NCBI RefSeq assembly: GCF_021462225.1
Contig: NC_061805.1
Coordinates: 1,120,001-1,184,000 of the forward strand
Direction of reading: 5' to 3'
DNA length: 64,000 nt
Source: Girardinichthys multiradiatus
Lineage: Eukaryota > Chordata > Actinopteri > Cyprinodontiformes > Goodeidae
This document shows, in pieces, positions 22,640 to 34,352 of this stretch (position 1 is its first letter; every line of letters starts with the position of its first letter). Made by a program: the position numbers and the translations under genes. Under the pieces are notes generated by a model. That model was not told the origin of the DNA. It saw only the letters and a program-made list of their open reading frames with translations, and did not search any database.

Positions 22640-24140
22640 TTATGTGGATGAGATGCACCTCTCCCCAGAGATGAGAACTTCCATCCTGGGGTTAAACAGC
22701 TAGGGGACAAGAAGAATGAGAAGGGGGAGAAGCAGGAGGAGGAGCACGAACAGCAAACATAAAGAGAAGTCTGGGACATCAGGATCTGAAGAAAAGCTCT
22801 CCTTCTTCCACACATGTTCCATTTACCTTGAAAGTTGGAACACAGAACTGGGAATTTAACCATGTTCCAGTTGCAAGTGTGAAAGGCAGGGGAATTGTGT
22901 GCAGAGATCAAGCTAACCACTATTAATCAAACAAGCCAATAACAATGGACAACCGAGCAGTTCATGCATTCACACACTGCGACAACACAGTCACTAACAC
23001 CATGATTGATGGATTAAGGCAGATATAATTGATAAACACAAATAAGCAGTTTATTAATGCAGCCATCATTATATTTTACACATCTTGCAACCATATTGGA
23101 TTTTGAGGTTTGTAGAAAAGCTTCAATTTTAATCAGAGAATCCAAATCAGAGTGAATTTCACCTCTTACATATTGGCATTTTATTGCTCTGTGTAACACT
23201 GTTCTAATGCTGAGGCTAGACTATGCTGCTTCCCCACTGAAACAAGCCCTTGACTTGATTTCTTTCATTAATTAATACAAATATACATTTTTCACTGCAG
23301 CTAAGTTAATTCTATGAAATCTAAAGCAGCATAGAGCAGAAAAGCACCACAGCTTTCATGCTCACATAGCAGAAGTGAGGTTCGTGAACATTAAAACGAC
23401 AACTAATCCTTGATGAAAGCATTTCAAACAACAGCAGCCTTCCTTCACACGGTTCTCCTCTGTACTCTGATATTTAGAAGTAAATTAGATATTTAGAAGT
23501 ATTGTGGTCATGGGAAAGAAAAAAAAAAGTCACTTAAAGATTATGGGGTTAGCACATTCACTAATGTTTGAATCAATTGGGTTTTAGTACACAAGTGTTC
23601 TTATAGTAGGTGTTTGGCTCAAGCAGTTGGTTTCATCCATCAATATCCATCGATTAGGAATTCTCATTTGCAGTATTGTTTGCTTTACGATTTTCTGTCT
23701 AATGACTATCACAAATCCACAGTATTTTTTGCAAATGTTCTTCTAATTCATCAAATAAACGTAACACTGACCAGAAAACAAAACCAAAAACTGCTACATA
23801 TTTGGATCCAACATGAGATAAAGCATTTATTTTTTTCCCCATTCATGCATCACAGCATGTGTTCCACAACTCACAAAGAACATCATGCTGATCAGTTTAC
23901 AGGCCAGAAATGTGGGCATTTTCAGGTTTGATGTGTTCAATGAACAGGAAAAAAAGATATTTAAGAATTTCATCTGCTGATCACCAGTCAGACAGAAGAA
24001 TTGGCTGATCTCGATCAATGAACGATTGTGTGGTTCATCACTAATCAAGATTGCTGACTGGAGCAATACTGACAACATATAACAGCCAATTAATTAAAAA
24101 TAAAAATATTGCATTACTTTTATATTAATAAAATTTGCAT
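22640..24140. other. no recognised gene
   Basis: No exon recognised. Minus-strand frames at 22582-22920 and 23827-24078 lack domains. Presumably part of the long spacer of the primary microRNA. Confidence 0.4.
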
Positions 24141-24149
24141 TTTCTTCTG

Positions 24150-24840
24150 TCACTGTTATGCCGATGATATTAAACTGTTCTCCAAGAATTCAGAGTTCTT
24201 CCAACTGCCTGAAAGAAATTACAAGCTGGTTAAAAAATAATTCCCTTCAACTGAACTCTGAGTAGACAGAGTGTCTGATCATTACCCCGGAGATCATGGT
24301 TCCTCTGATCCAACAGATTGGACTTTTGAACTTTAAGGAATTTAGTTGTTGTTTTCGACCAAAATAGAACAATAGAAGAGTTTACATCACTACTCTTTTA
24401 CTGTCTTTTCACTGGTTACCTGCTCATTTTAGAATTCATTTTAAAATCCTGACTTTCAGAGCTCTGCATGGTCAGGTCCTTCCTTTATTACTGAATCGTG
24501 AAAGCCACATAATGGAGCTCTTAGGTTCTCAAACCAAGATCTACTCGAGGAGATTGCCCATTCCAGACTGTTGCACATTGATGGCAGAACAAGCTCCTTT
24601 GTTTTCAGGTTATCTTGAGGGTGTGGGCTCATTTAAAGGGAAACTGAAGATAGTTTTACTCAAGCTCATTGTTCCTTAAGGTCTTTAGAATTAGTATTCA
24701 GTATTTGTTTTTAATGATATTCACTTTTTTTTGTTTTTTGTCTTTTTATTTGTTTTAATTTGTATGATCTTTTTTTGTGAAGAACTTTGTGATTTATATT
24801 TATTTTACTGAGGCCAATTACTTATTTCCCTTTATACGTT
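24150..24840 (+). pseudogene. LINE remnant (L2/Rex1-type), reverse transcriptase palm to 3' end
   Basis: At 24151-24180 the plus strand reads HCYADDIKLFS, the YADD active-site motif of LINE reverse transcriptase. A block recalling LQLNSE and ECLIITPE follows, then scattered matches to the thumb region (LPVHWLPAHF-like, about 24405-24435) and a KTLFSL-like end. Stops and frame shifts are frequent. The 3' end near 24775-24830 has the TTTGTGATTTATATTTATTT type of LINE tail. The copy is old and inactive. Confidence 0.65.
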
Positions 24841-27721
24841 TCTTTAGGTAAAAGTGTGAGGCCTTCAGCTGTTTTAATGTAAGTATGAGAAGTTCACTGT
24901 GGCAGAGAAAATTCTTCCAAAGCTAGTTCACTCTTTCATCAACTGTTAACTTAATAAGAAAAACTGTTTACCAAACTACAGATTTTGGTTGAGAAGAAAA
25001 GGGATCAAACCGTTTTTGGACTATGTTCAATGGCTGTTGAAACCTTCAGTAAGTGCTAAATGTCGCGTTGATATAAACTAACAAAGTGTATTTGATTTTG
25101 ACACGGCCTCTACTGTGGTTGAAGTGTGGTTAAAATCCAGCATGAATGTTATGGAAGATCATCCTTATATTTACGTATCATAAAAGCTTTCTAATGTCAG
25201 CTGGGTGGAAATGTTCTCTAGGTAAATAATCAAAAGCAGGTTCAGCCTTTTCCTACATAAAACACAAAGGGATTTTATTTCAAACAATGAACATGTCCAA
25301 ACTTGTTTTATGTTTCATCATCTTTACTAGACATTTTCTGCTGGTTCTCTCCAAACAGAAATACTTCATATCTTCTATATTTCTCTCAATCTGTAATCTT
25401 CACTAGCAACACAGAGAAGAAGTATTATAGGTATTTTAATGATAAGGGGCACACATGAATGTTAACTATTTTCCCCTAAATTACAATATGTCAAAGAGTG
25501 AATAATATTTGATTAATGAACTAATACCTCTTGGCAAAAGGCTGTGTTGTATTTTTATGTTCTTAGAAACAGAGGGCCTGAATATGATAGGCATGTTACA
25601 GTATTATATGTTTTCTTTAAAAATGTAAATAATAATTTAAAATTAGTATTTTTTATTGTTTGATTGCTTAGTGTTTCTGTGGTGACTGAAATAAAGAAAA
25701 ACAAATCATGCATTTTCACATTTCCTCCACATTTTCCTTCACATTTAAGAGTTTTTCACAGTTCCAGCTTTTACCTCGAGTACACTAACCAGAATACCAC
25801 AAGGAAGCTTTCTAACAAATATACAGCACAAGTTGAATCCAATAAAAGGTATTATACATTTATCAAGCATCTACTTCTTATTTAAGAAACTGATGTGTTG
25901 GGAGGCTAAATATAAACCCTCAATTCTGTCAAAGTTTCAACAGAGTACGATTTTTTTCCATCCAAAAACAAAACACATTTTCTCACTAGGAAGCATGAAT
26001 CAAACTTTTCAGAGGCTTGAACCAGAGATTTTCTTTCATTTTTTTTTCCTCCTAAATTTATAGCACTACCTGGTAGACGTTCTTCAATGGTACATATTAA
26101 AGCTAAATGGGAGAAGGAAATGCTCACGCAGAGTACAGGGGAAAAGTGCTTTTCCATGTGGGAGTCCCAACATACAACAACAAACTCCAGACCATGAGGG
26201 TAATTAACCTGGAAAAATCAAACCTCCTATTGTATCACTCCTGAGAAAAATCCAAACAATCTGGTGTGGCAGATCTATGTTTTCAACATGTTGAGATACA
26301 GAGGCAAACCAACCACATGTATACTGAATATGTCCCAAATGAAAATCAGTTCACAGTGGTATTAAAACCTTTCTGGTATATGCATAAACAGCATCATGTA
26401 AACAATGATGTATACCTTAAAAGAATTGTTTTGGTGGCAGAAATGATTAAGTGGTACAAAAGTCAGCCTCCTACTACACAGCACTGGTTGGATGGTGTGT
26501 GTGTGTGTTTGTGCGCTTATATATCATAACCTGACAATCAAATCTGCTCTTTGTCCATAACCCAAATAGAAATTTATTCCAAATGAAACCAAAAATATGT
26601 ATTATTTCTTTTGTATTCATGCATCACTTACTTTCCAATAATCAAAAGGAAAGGAATCTTTTTGCTCTAGTAACCCTGACTTCATGTCTACATCATCTTC
26701 TCTGTTTTATATTTGATTACAGCTGATCCAAGATCAGAACACTTCACACCTACATCTGCAGCTGAGGATGATACTCCAATAACAGCCAATCACTATGAGA
26801 CACACAGGCAGCAGATATATTAGCCCCTGTTCCCTACAGGCTGCACTTCATACTGACCCGTCTGCTCCGGGATCTACCTGCCCACACAGCATCAGAGACG
26901 AGCTGACACATGCTATGCAGCAAAACTCTCCTGCTCCTACGTTCCACACGTTCTTATTTAACACATGGCAATTATAATGCAGGCTGGGACTTTTTACATT
27001 TGCAGCACTGGGTCAATTACTGCTGATGCATTGTATTAGCATTATGGCTGCCCCATGCAACAGCAAGACATTTTTTCAATTAGATCTTACTTTAACCAAC
27101 ATTCAAATATTTCAAGCCTTTAAATGCCCACTGCTTTCTGTATTGTTTAGATAATATTGTCAACATGTTATGTATTTCTTAACATCCAAAATAATTTATG
27201 ACTAACTTTGCTGTCTTAAAATTGACCAAAAAAAATTTAAAATTTGCACCTTGATTGAGCAAAACTGTAAATATTTTTTTTGCAGGATTTGAAGTTTTAA
27301 ATGCACTTCTAGATGCATGACTATGAGTGTGGGGCTAACTCGGCACCTAAACACCCTGGAGCTAGAAAGGAAGATACTCAGCCACTCGCTCCAACGTATT
27401 TCCCATAAACACACAACAAACAGAAAATTCCACATCCACTTGAAAAACATGCACAAACACACAAGCAAGAAAAGCAACGTGGGACGATAAGCCCTAACCT
27501 CCCAACACCCTCCCCTTCCTCCCTCAAAGCAGCCCTGCCCTCCACATTCCTCACAAGGCGCCCCATCCCCCCCTACGACCTGTCCCAAATAGGAAACTTA
27601 CCCCATTTTCCCACCCACGCGGTGACTTCTTCAAGCGTGCACACTCAAATTATGCTTTGAAAAGCCGACTGAAAGAGGGGGAGGGTGGGAGGAGGCTGGG
27701 GAGAGGTCTGCAGGAGCGCAT

Positions 27722-27755
<34 letters not shown>

Positions 27756-29035
27756 TAATAAGGGACTGCAGCATTTATCTATAGGCTCACGTTCCTTTAC
27801 ACAGAACACATGCAGCTGCTCTTTTTATTCGGTAAAACATCTTTCAAATTAAATATTATGAAATCAAAGCATAAGGTTTATGATCATAACATTTAAAGAA
27901 CTATTCATTTTGTTTGAAAGATCTGGTTGTTTGTTTTTTTAGTGACCAAATAAAAATCAAAACAGAATTTTTGAAGGCCAATTTAGTTTTGATTTTGTAA
28001 ATGTAGACTTTTTACAGCCATACATTTAAATACAAGTAGTGGAATCCAGACTGGCCACCTAAAATGATTCTCCTATTTTTACTTTTTTTTTATTATTTCC
28101 TGACTGTCGGAAACCTTCTGTTAACCATAACGGCTAACATCACAGACTTAACATGTTTGAAATAAAATTCTAATTCTCACCAACATAACAGGAAGTGAAG
28201 TTAAGCTGTGTTTCCATCTCATCTCTAAAACTAATTCAGTCACTTACTTCTGATCCAATCAGAAGGCTAAAATCTGACCACTAAAAAACCAAAGAGAATC
28301 CAAATTAAATCCGACCCAGCTTCGGCTCCAAATGATTTCACACCGTGGGCCAGCATGTAGCAACATATTACACTGCCTGAAAAAATGTGCAAGAAGTTGG
28401 GTAAGTTGACCTCAGAGCTTGTTACTTAATGTGACACGTGGTCTGCAATGCAAACTAAGACAACCTGTGTAGTTCTGTGAACAAAATGTTCTTTTTTTTA
28501 GGAGGCGTGTTCCAGGAGGCCTATATCTCCCCGGGTAAAATCCAGCTTGATAATGGAACACGTGTGAATAGAAAAGCCACAGACAATTCCTATTGGAGGA
28601 ACCTAGGAGCGGTGCCCACACTGTGGCCCAGGAACCCCCAGAAATTTGAAATAAAATGTCCATAACAAAGAATATTTCGTAATTCCGCTGTCAGTTTATA
28701 AAAATAACACAGTGTACACACATTAAAAATTTAAATACCAAATGTACTGTTTTCAATAACCTTTCAACCAGCCCTGATTCACACAATCAAACTTCAGTGA
28801 GTTGTAAGAACAAAAATCTGTTTATTTAAAATAAATTAAAATTATGACAACATAAAAATATATATATTCAAAATCTTTTTACCCTCTATTTCTGCAAATA
28901 GTCCAATAAAATAGGTCCAGTTGGATGGATTGATTTTACATTGTAATAACCAACAGATAACAAAGACAATAAAGAAAAAACAATTTTCTTGTCAGTTTTT
29001 TTCTATTTCCAACAATCTGTCGTCCGGCTGCTGTA
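24841..29035. other. no recognised gene between LINE remnant and miR-301
   Basis: No coding exon was recognised. Visible features are a short CA repeat at 27723-27752 and a C-rich minus-strand frame (27202-27588) without domains. If the four hairpins share one transcript, this is its longest spacer. Confidence 0.4.
27723..27752. repeat. (CA)15 microsatellite
   Basis: Uninterrupted CA dinucleotide run of 30 bp. Confidence 0.95.
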
Positions 29036-29039
29036 GTGC

Positions 29040-29130
29040 AGGACAAAGGCCAAATGCTATGACAATACTATTGCACTGCTTTAGCGCATGGTACAGTAGT
29101 GCAACATTGTCAAAGCAGCTGACCTCTGCA
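29040..29130 (-). ncRNA. mir301: miR-301 precursor hairpin
   Basis: On the minus strand the 3p arm (29054-29078) starts CAGTGCAATAGTATTGTC and ends ATAGCAT, which matches the miR-301 family in its fish 301b/c-like form (human 301a has AAAGC here). The 5p arm (29095-29117) reads TGCTTTGACAATGTTGCAC and pairs with it almost fully. The paralogue letter cannot be settled from this alone. It lies 265 nt downstream of miR-130c in the direction of transcription, a classic 130/301 pair. Confidence 0.95.
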
Positions 29131-29331
29131 TGCTGGGACACACACACACACACATAAAAACAACAGGAGTAGCTATAGCACTCACATACGCTGCTCTGTG
29201 GACACATCAGCCAATCACAAACTAAATTGTCTAATAATTACATTTAGGGTCGATACAGAAGCACTTTTACACCGTTTGTTTGTGCTTAGTTAATATTTTG
29301 AAACATACAGCAGGAAGGGCCAAGGTGCCAT

Positions 29332-29412
29332 TGTGTGAGCCAATGCCCTTTTAATATTGCACTGCTCACGTGATTTCACAGTAGTACAAGAGAAAAAGGG
29401 CTTTGAACTACA
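29332..29412 (-). ncRNA. mir130c: miR-130c precursor hairpin
   Basis: On the minus strand the 3p arm (29343-29364) begins CAGTGCAATATTAAAAGG and continues GCAT, as in fish miR-130c (one base from the 130a type). The 5p arm (29380-29401) reads GCCCTTTTTCTCTTGTACTA and pairs with it. The loop is about 15 nt. It is the first hairpin of the cluster, 1.5-2 kb from the CpG-rich promoter candidate. Confidence 0.95.
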
Positions 29413-30800
29413 TGGTGTCTATTCAGCGCATCCAACTCTTATAGGAACACCAGCATGCAACACCTCAGCTTCATCAATACTAGTGGTGGGGGCTGCAGCA
29501 AGCCTCTTCACAGTTACCATGATTAACATGTTGCAAGCAGACAAGCAGCCGTGAAACAAGCAAAACAGGCTTATAAAGGCTACTGTGTTTTCATGGTATT
29601 CAAAGCACAGGCCCCAAAAGAGCATAAAATCTATGCAAATGGAGAAGGACTGATACGCTCTGCAAGGTATCATTTATACACAATAAGAGAATATTTGAAG
29701 ACAATGTATCCAAGGATTTGTTCCAGTCCATGTTAAACTGCAGGGATACAGCACAGAACCTAAAAGACAGGCGAAGCTCTTCCTATAGACTGCAGCCTCT
29801 GAAAGCAGCCAGTGAGCAGAGCTCTGCTGGGAGGAAACGAGGGTGGAGAAAACATATATAGGGCAAAGAGCAAATTCCGAGATACAATACCAGAGACTTT
29901 CATTTAATACCTACTATTCCTGTCCCTGTAGCCAAAGTGGCAACGTGAAACCCTCCTCTTTTAGGAAACCGCGGGGTGGGGGAATGGGTAAGGACGGAAG
30001 GTGGTGGGGGGGGGGGGTGGCTTTGTTATTTCCAATGTCAGTAGCCGTTTCCAATCAGCTGCAGAGCTCATTTTGCTGCCAGGACCCTCATAATCCAGCC
30101 ATGCAGGAGCAGCAAAAAACAAGTTCCGACCACAGCCAGCGACCAGACTCCATGTCGTCCAAAACACCACAGGCTAGGCTACAAACGCTGGGTAGCCCCT
30201 ATACATGGAAGCCCGGAGATATGGGATCTCTCCCAGATAGGACAGCAGGGTACACGGTTGCTTCAGCGTTGAAGCTTCTTCTTCTTCTTGTTTTCGTGTC
30301 CCCGCAGATTGAGCCTGACAAGCTGCAGCCACACACAGAGCACACATTCCTACACTTTCAACCGCAACTCAAAGAAACACAAGGACATGTGGCTCCGGGC
30401 CACATCCACAGTGGAGCCCAGCTGAACTGGACAATGACCCTTTTTTCACATAAACATACTAACATTGCACTGCACGGACCCAGCCTCATTATTCTAATCT
30501 GCAACACCCAACAGCAGCTCAGAACTCCAAGAACTGCTTTAAAATTATAGAAGCAAAATAATGAAATGTTTTATAAAACCAGCTCCTGCAAGGAGCAAAT
30601 TCTAAACACAGCACTGTTTAATTATCAAGTCATATAGCTTTAATAACTAGTTTATTATATAGGCAAATTAAGAAACATCTTGCTGTTCAGGGGGATCTTT
30701 GGTGGACCCCTGGGTGTCCTTGGATCCTACTTTAAACCTCTAAAGTGGTGGACATTGTGACCAAGTTTGAGAAAGAAAGAAAGAAAGTTTCATGTCACCT
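29413..30800. other. sequence between promoter candidate and miR-130c
   Basis: No exon recognised. A 235-codon plus-strand frame (29843-30550) has no domain and runs through a G homopolymer (about 30005-30017). A lone seed-like CAGTGCAATG lies on the minus strand at about 30460-30480. A short GAAA repeat lies at 30769-30787. Confidence 0.4.
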
Positions 30801-30819
30801 ATCTGTCAATCACTATCTT

Positions 30820-31300
30820 TGTCAGCATGCTCACGCGCACGCTTTTACTTCCATCTATCTCAAACCAGTGCGCGCGCACAGAACTACACGCGCGCGCACG
30901 CAGACACACACATAATAGCAGCTCCATAGTTGAGAGCAGCAAGGGTTCGTAAAATCTCCCCGGGGTCAGGCAGACCCACCCGCACCCACGTTTGTGCGCG
31001 AGCTGCATGCCATCTCCTCCCCACGCGGCCAGCGGTTCTGCTGAATCGGTACCTGGTGCTGGCAGGGCCGGTCCGTAGCCTCCGGTTCACCCAACACAGG
31101 CTTCGCGGAGCTCTACTGGTCCTTTCAGCGGATAAAAAGCAGTCGGCCCTGACCGCCTTCTTCTCGCACAGCCGTCCGAGCAGTCCGCCGCAGCGACTCC
31201 TGGTTGGGGGAGACGCTGTTTCGTCCCCTGGCTACCCCACGGCCTCCCAGCTTTGGACTCCATCTTTGACTAGTTGACATTCAGCTCTTGCCGAGACAAA
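30820..31300 (-). promoter_or_regulatory. CpG-rich promoter candidate for the microRNA cluster
   Basis: This is one of the few strongly CpG-rich segments in the window, with many CG dinucleotides between 30830 and 31230 in an AT-rich setting, as in vertebrate unmethylated promoters. It lies about 1.5-2 kb upstream of miR-130c on the same strand, and three CCAAT boxes lie just upstream of it. No protein-coding first exon is recognised on either strand. A divergent transcript on the plus strand is possible. The exact start site cannot be seen. Confidence 0.5.
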
Positions 31301-31325
31301 TTCCTTATTTGAATACCAGTTTCCC

Positions 31326-31394
31326 ATTGGTTCAGTTTACCTCTTGTCTTTGTTCTCATTGGTGGAAAATTTATCCCATCACCTTCTGGATTGG
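31326..31394 (-). promoter_or_regulatory. three CCAAT boxes spaced exactly 32 bp
   Basis: ATTGG (CCAAT on the minus strand) occurs at 31326-31330, 31358-31362 and 31390-31394, with starts exactly 32 bp apart, about three helical turns. Multiple CCAAT boxes at 30-35 bp spacing are typical of NF-Y-driven, often cell-cycle-linked promoters. Their place just upstream (minus strand) of the CpG-rich block supports leftward transcription. Confidence 0.6.
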
Positions 31395-31962
31395 TCGAAT
31401 AACAGAGGGGCTGTCATTGTATAGTTAAATTTTAACAATGAACACAAATTCTTCTTTCCATTCACAAATTTTTCATTACCCGCCTTTAAGTAGCTACTTG
31501 TTCTCGTAGCGTTTTAAATGAACGAAAATATAAAGATAAGGCATCAGCAGCTCTCACAGCTGCAGCAGCGTTATCAGCTGCAGGGTAAACGGCAGCGAGG
31601 CCCACCCCGAGTTTAAACACATGTGAGCTATAGGTGCAGCAGAGATCATTCAGGTCGATAGCAACAGTTCAGCAAGAATATTAGCCTACTTACAAGACAA
31701 ATATTTCCACGGTGCAGGAAATCAAGGCTGATTGGGAAAGTCATTGTTGTTGACGTAGAAAAAGTTCCATTACAGCAGGCCAAAGGTGGTCCATAGGTCG
31801 CGCTCGTTGGGTGGGGCGGAGCAGTGCATGCAGAGGATAGGGTGGGAAAAGGTTAAAGGCGGTGAGCCTCACTGGAGGTGCAGTGCTGGACGCTCGCAAG
31901 AGGGCAGCGGCTTGTGAAATCTGGCATTCCTGACCAACGGAGCTGAAATAATTGCATTGTTC

Positions 31963-31971
31963 GGCGGGAAA
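31963..31971 (+). promoter_or_regulatory. E2F-like site GGCGGGAAA
   Basis: The sequence TTCGGCGGGAAAGACCCGCC contains a consensus E2F core in a second GC-rich patch (31780-32030). It could belong to the same control region as the CCAAT boxes. This is a motif match only. Confidence 0.35.
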
Positions 31972-31979
31972 GACCCGCC

Positions 31980-33721
31980 TCCACAGCAGCCGGTCCGGCT
32001 CAGTGGGCTGCGGTGCGATGCTGCTGTTTTTATGCCGAATAAAGTGCCTGTGAAAGTTAATTTTAAAAAACTGCTTCTTTAGAATAATTAAGGAAATAGA
32101 GGGAAGTTAGAATAAAAGGGCTTCTTATTTATATATGTGTTGATTTATTTCTGTTTGTTTTTTCTCCGTCTAATATGTAAAAAAGAGCAAGAGCTCACAA
32201 TAATGCATAATGAAAAATTCACTTTTTCTTTTTCATGTCAACAAAGTCTGCTGGATTTGATTTAAATGCCTCCACCCAACCCCTGTGCCCCATCCCCCAG
32301 CTCCAATGAGCAGTAGCTACAGTACATTTTATTATTGTCAATGAGTTTAACACTAACTCGACATTAAAACGGAAAAAAGTTAGACTAGCAAAGGGAACTT
32401 TCCATCGTTCCTGAAAATGTCAAAGTGAACAGAATGTGGACGAAGACTGAGACATATCTCATGTTCCAGTCTTTGCTTTCTTGCTTTGCCCTGACTTTTG
32501 AGCAGAAACCTGACTGCCATGACGTGCTTTAGATGCTATGTTAGGAACGCGCGTTCATGTGAGCTTCTGTTCATGAGGTTCGTGCCCGAGCAGAAAGCGG
32601 AGGTGCTGAAGTGGGGCCGCAGGAAGCGGCATGCCCATATATAGTCGTGACGGCTGACTGATCTCCTTGACATGCGGCCGCAGCAGAAAGGCTCTGTTTT
32701 TCTGCCCTGCTTCGTTAAATGCGCCCTTTTTTATTCTTAATTATTTCTGATAATTAATTATTATTTTTAGGGTGCGTGTAACGGGCCTCCGTTAAACTTA
32801 ACCCATAAGGTGTGAGATTATCTTTAACATGGAGATCAATCTTAAAACTGAAAAACCTGTTGAATATTTAAATGTGTTTAATTCTACCGTCCACTGCTGC
32901 CTACGCAACGCAGCATAGTCGGGTACTTTTGAAAATTGATGTTTCAAAGGTAAAGTAAAAATACAATAATTCTCTAATTTCACTGGGATGATAAACGGTC
33001 CCTGTGCAACCAGTAATTTGTGATTTTTTTGTGTTCCCTGAACTAAACAGCACACAATGTTTAACATCCCAGCACAGTGTGAAAAAGATCTAAAAGCTCA
33101 AAATGTTATGAAAAGGTCTTTAGCTTTTGTTCTAGGGGTTGATACCAAATCACATTCATTTCTGGGACACATAACCCAGAATTTCCTTACTGAACAGTAT
33201 GGCTGGACATTCTCATACTGTTTTATAATACTTGCATATAATTGTTTGGCCAAATGTTGTTAACGTACCTATATGAAGCTTAGAAAGCTACAACAATAAT
33301 AATCTGGGCTAATTGTTTAAAAGCACGATAACCTCTGTGAATGTAAACTTCTAAATTTGAAAAAGATAATAATAAAATCTGAAATTTATCAAACTCTCTC
33401 TCATTATGCTTGCATTAAACAAATATAAATAATATTGGTAATCTCAACTGAATTAAAACAGGAAAACTTTATCCAGAGTTATTGTCAGTGTGATGGCCAC
33501 ACCTGCAGTCACACAGTCGGTAACCCCACACACAAACACTTTTTCATTTTGAGTTTTCATATACACATTCACTGCAGCAAAAATGCATGGGTGTCTGTTT
33601 ATATTTTCATTTGACAATATTGAAATACATTAGTTCTAATTGTAGCGTGCACATTTGGTTAACTTTTGTATATTTAATTTTGTCAAATATTTAACATTTT
33701 CTGTGTTTTCTTTACTGGTGC
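31980..33721. other. no recognised gene
   Basis: GC-rich to about 32040, then AT-rich. None of the reading frames shows a domain. It ends at the LTR of the Gmr1-like element. Confidence 0.4.
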
Positions 33722-34236
33722 TGTGGGGGAGTACCTTGAACAGAAGCAATGGACTCTGGCTGGCACACTCAAATTCCAGATTGACTGATTGGGTGATACC
33801 ATCTGGAGTTCCACCATGGGGGAAGACCATGGAGTCTTTATTCAAATTTTTGCATAAGTTCTCTTTGTTTTTGTGATTTGCTTATTTTGTTTAGTTATTA
33901 GTCATTCAAGTACATTTTTAAGCTAACTGTGTTTAGTTATTTTTGCCAGTTTAATTTCTGTATATGTTTTCCTTCCCTTTTCCTCAGTGTCTTAGTCTGG
34001 TCTGATCAGCCAGTATTTAGGTCCCCTTTGTTTGTTGTGTAGGAGGTCAGTTTGTTTGTTTGAGCAGTTAATTTGAGATTTTGTTATGTTAAACCTTGAT
34101 TTTTTTGTCTTGAGTTTAGCTTCTTTATTGGACCTCTTTTAAGGGCACTGCAACAGTTATTTGAATTTTGTTAGTTTGGGGAAATAAAACCCATGTTCTT
34201 TGAAAATCATGCTTGACTGGCTTGGTCCCTCACACA
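33722..34236 (+). repeat. 5' LTR of the Gmr1-like element
   Basis: Inferred from position. It starts TGTGGGGGAGTAC, ends CCCTCACACA (a TG...CA pair) immediately before a primer-binding site, and contains AATAAA at 34183-34188. The length of about 515 bp is reasonable for the family. The left edge could be a few bases off because no 3' LTR is present for comparison. Confidence 0.6.
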
Positions 34237-34254
34237 TGGTGTCAGGAGTGGGAT
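34237..34254 (+). promoter_or_regulatory. tRNA primer-binding site of the LTR element
   Basis: TGGTGTCAGGAGTGGGAT directly follows the LTR end. The TGG start matches the complement of a tRNA 3' CCA end. The priming tRNA was not determined. Confidence 0.65.
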
Positions 34255-34352
34255 TTGCCAGTTGAGGACACAGTTTTTTTTGTTTTTGGCAGTTTTCTTA
34301 AGCCCAGTTTTTGTTTTTTTTTTTGCTTTTTTGACTCCATGTTTTTCTCTTT

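Noticed and set aside
29843..30550. 235-codon plus-strand frame, the longest with no transposon match
   Set aside because: No domain, low-complexity composition and a G homopolymer inside it. It lies opposite the probable primary microRNA transcript.
30930..31277. 115-codon frame in the CpG-rich block
   Set aside because: Arg-rich as expected from GC-rich DNA. No recognisable family, and better explained as promoter sequence.
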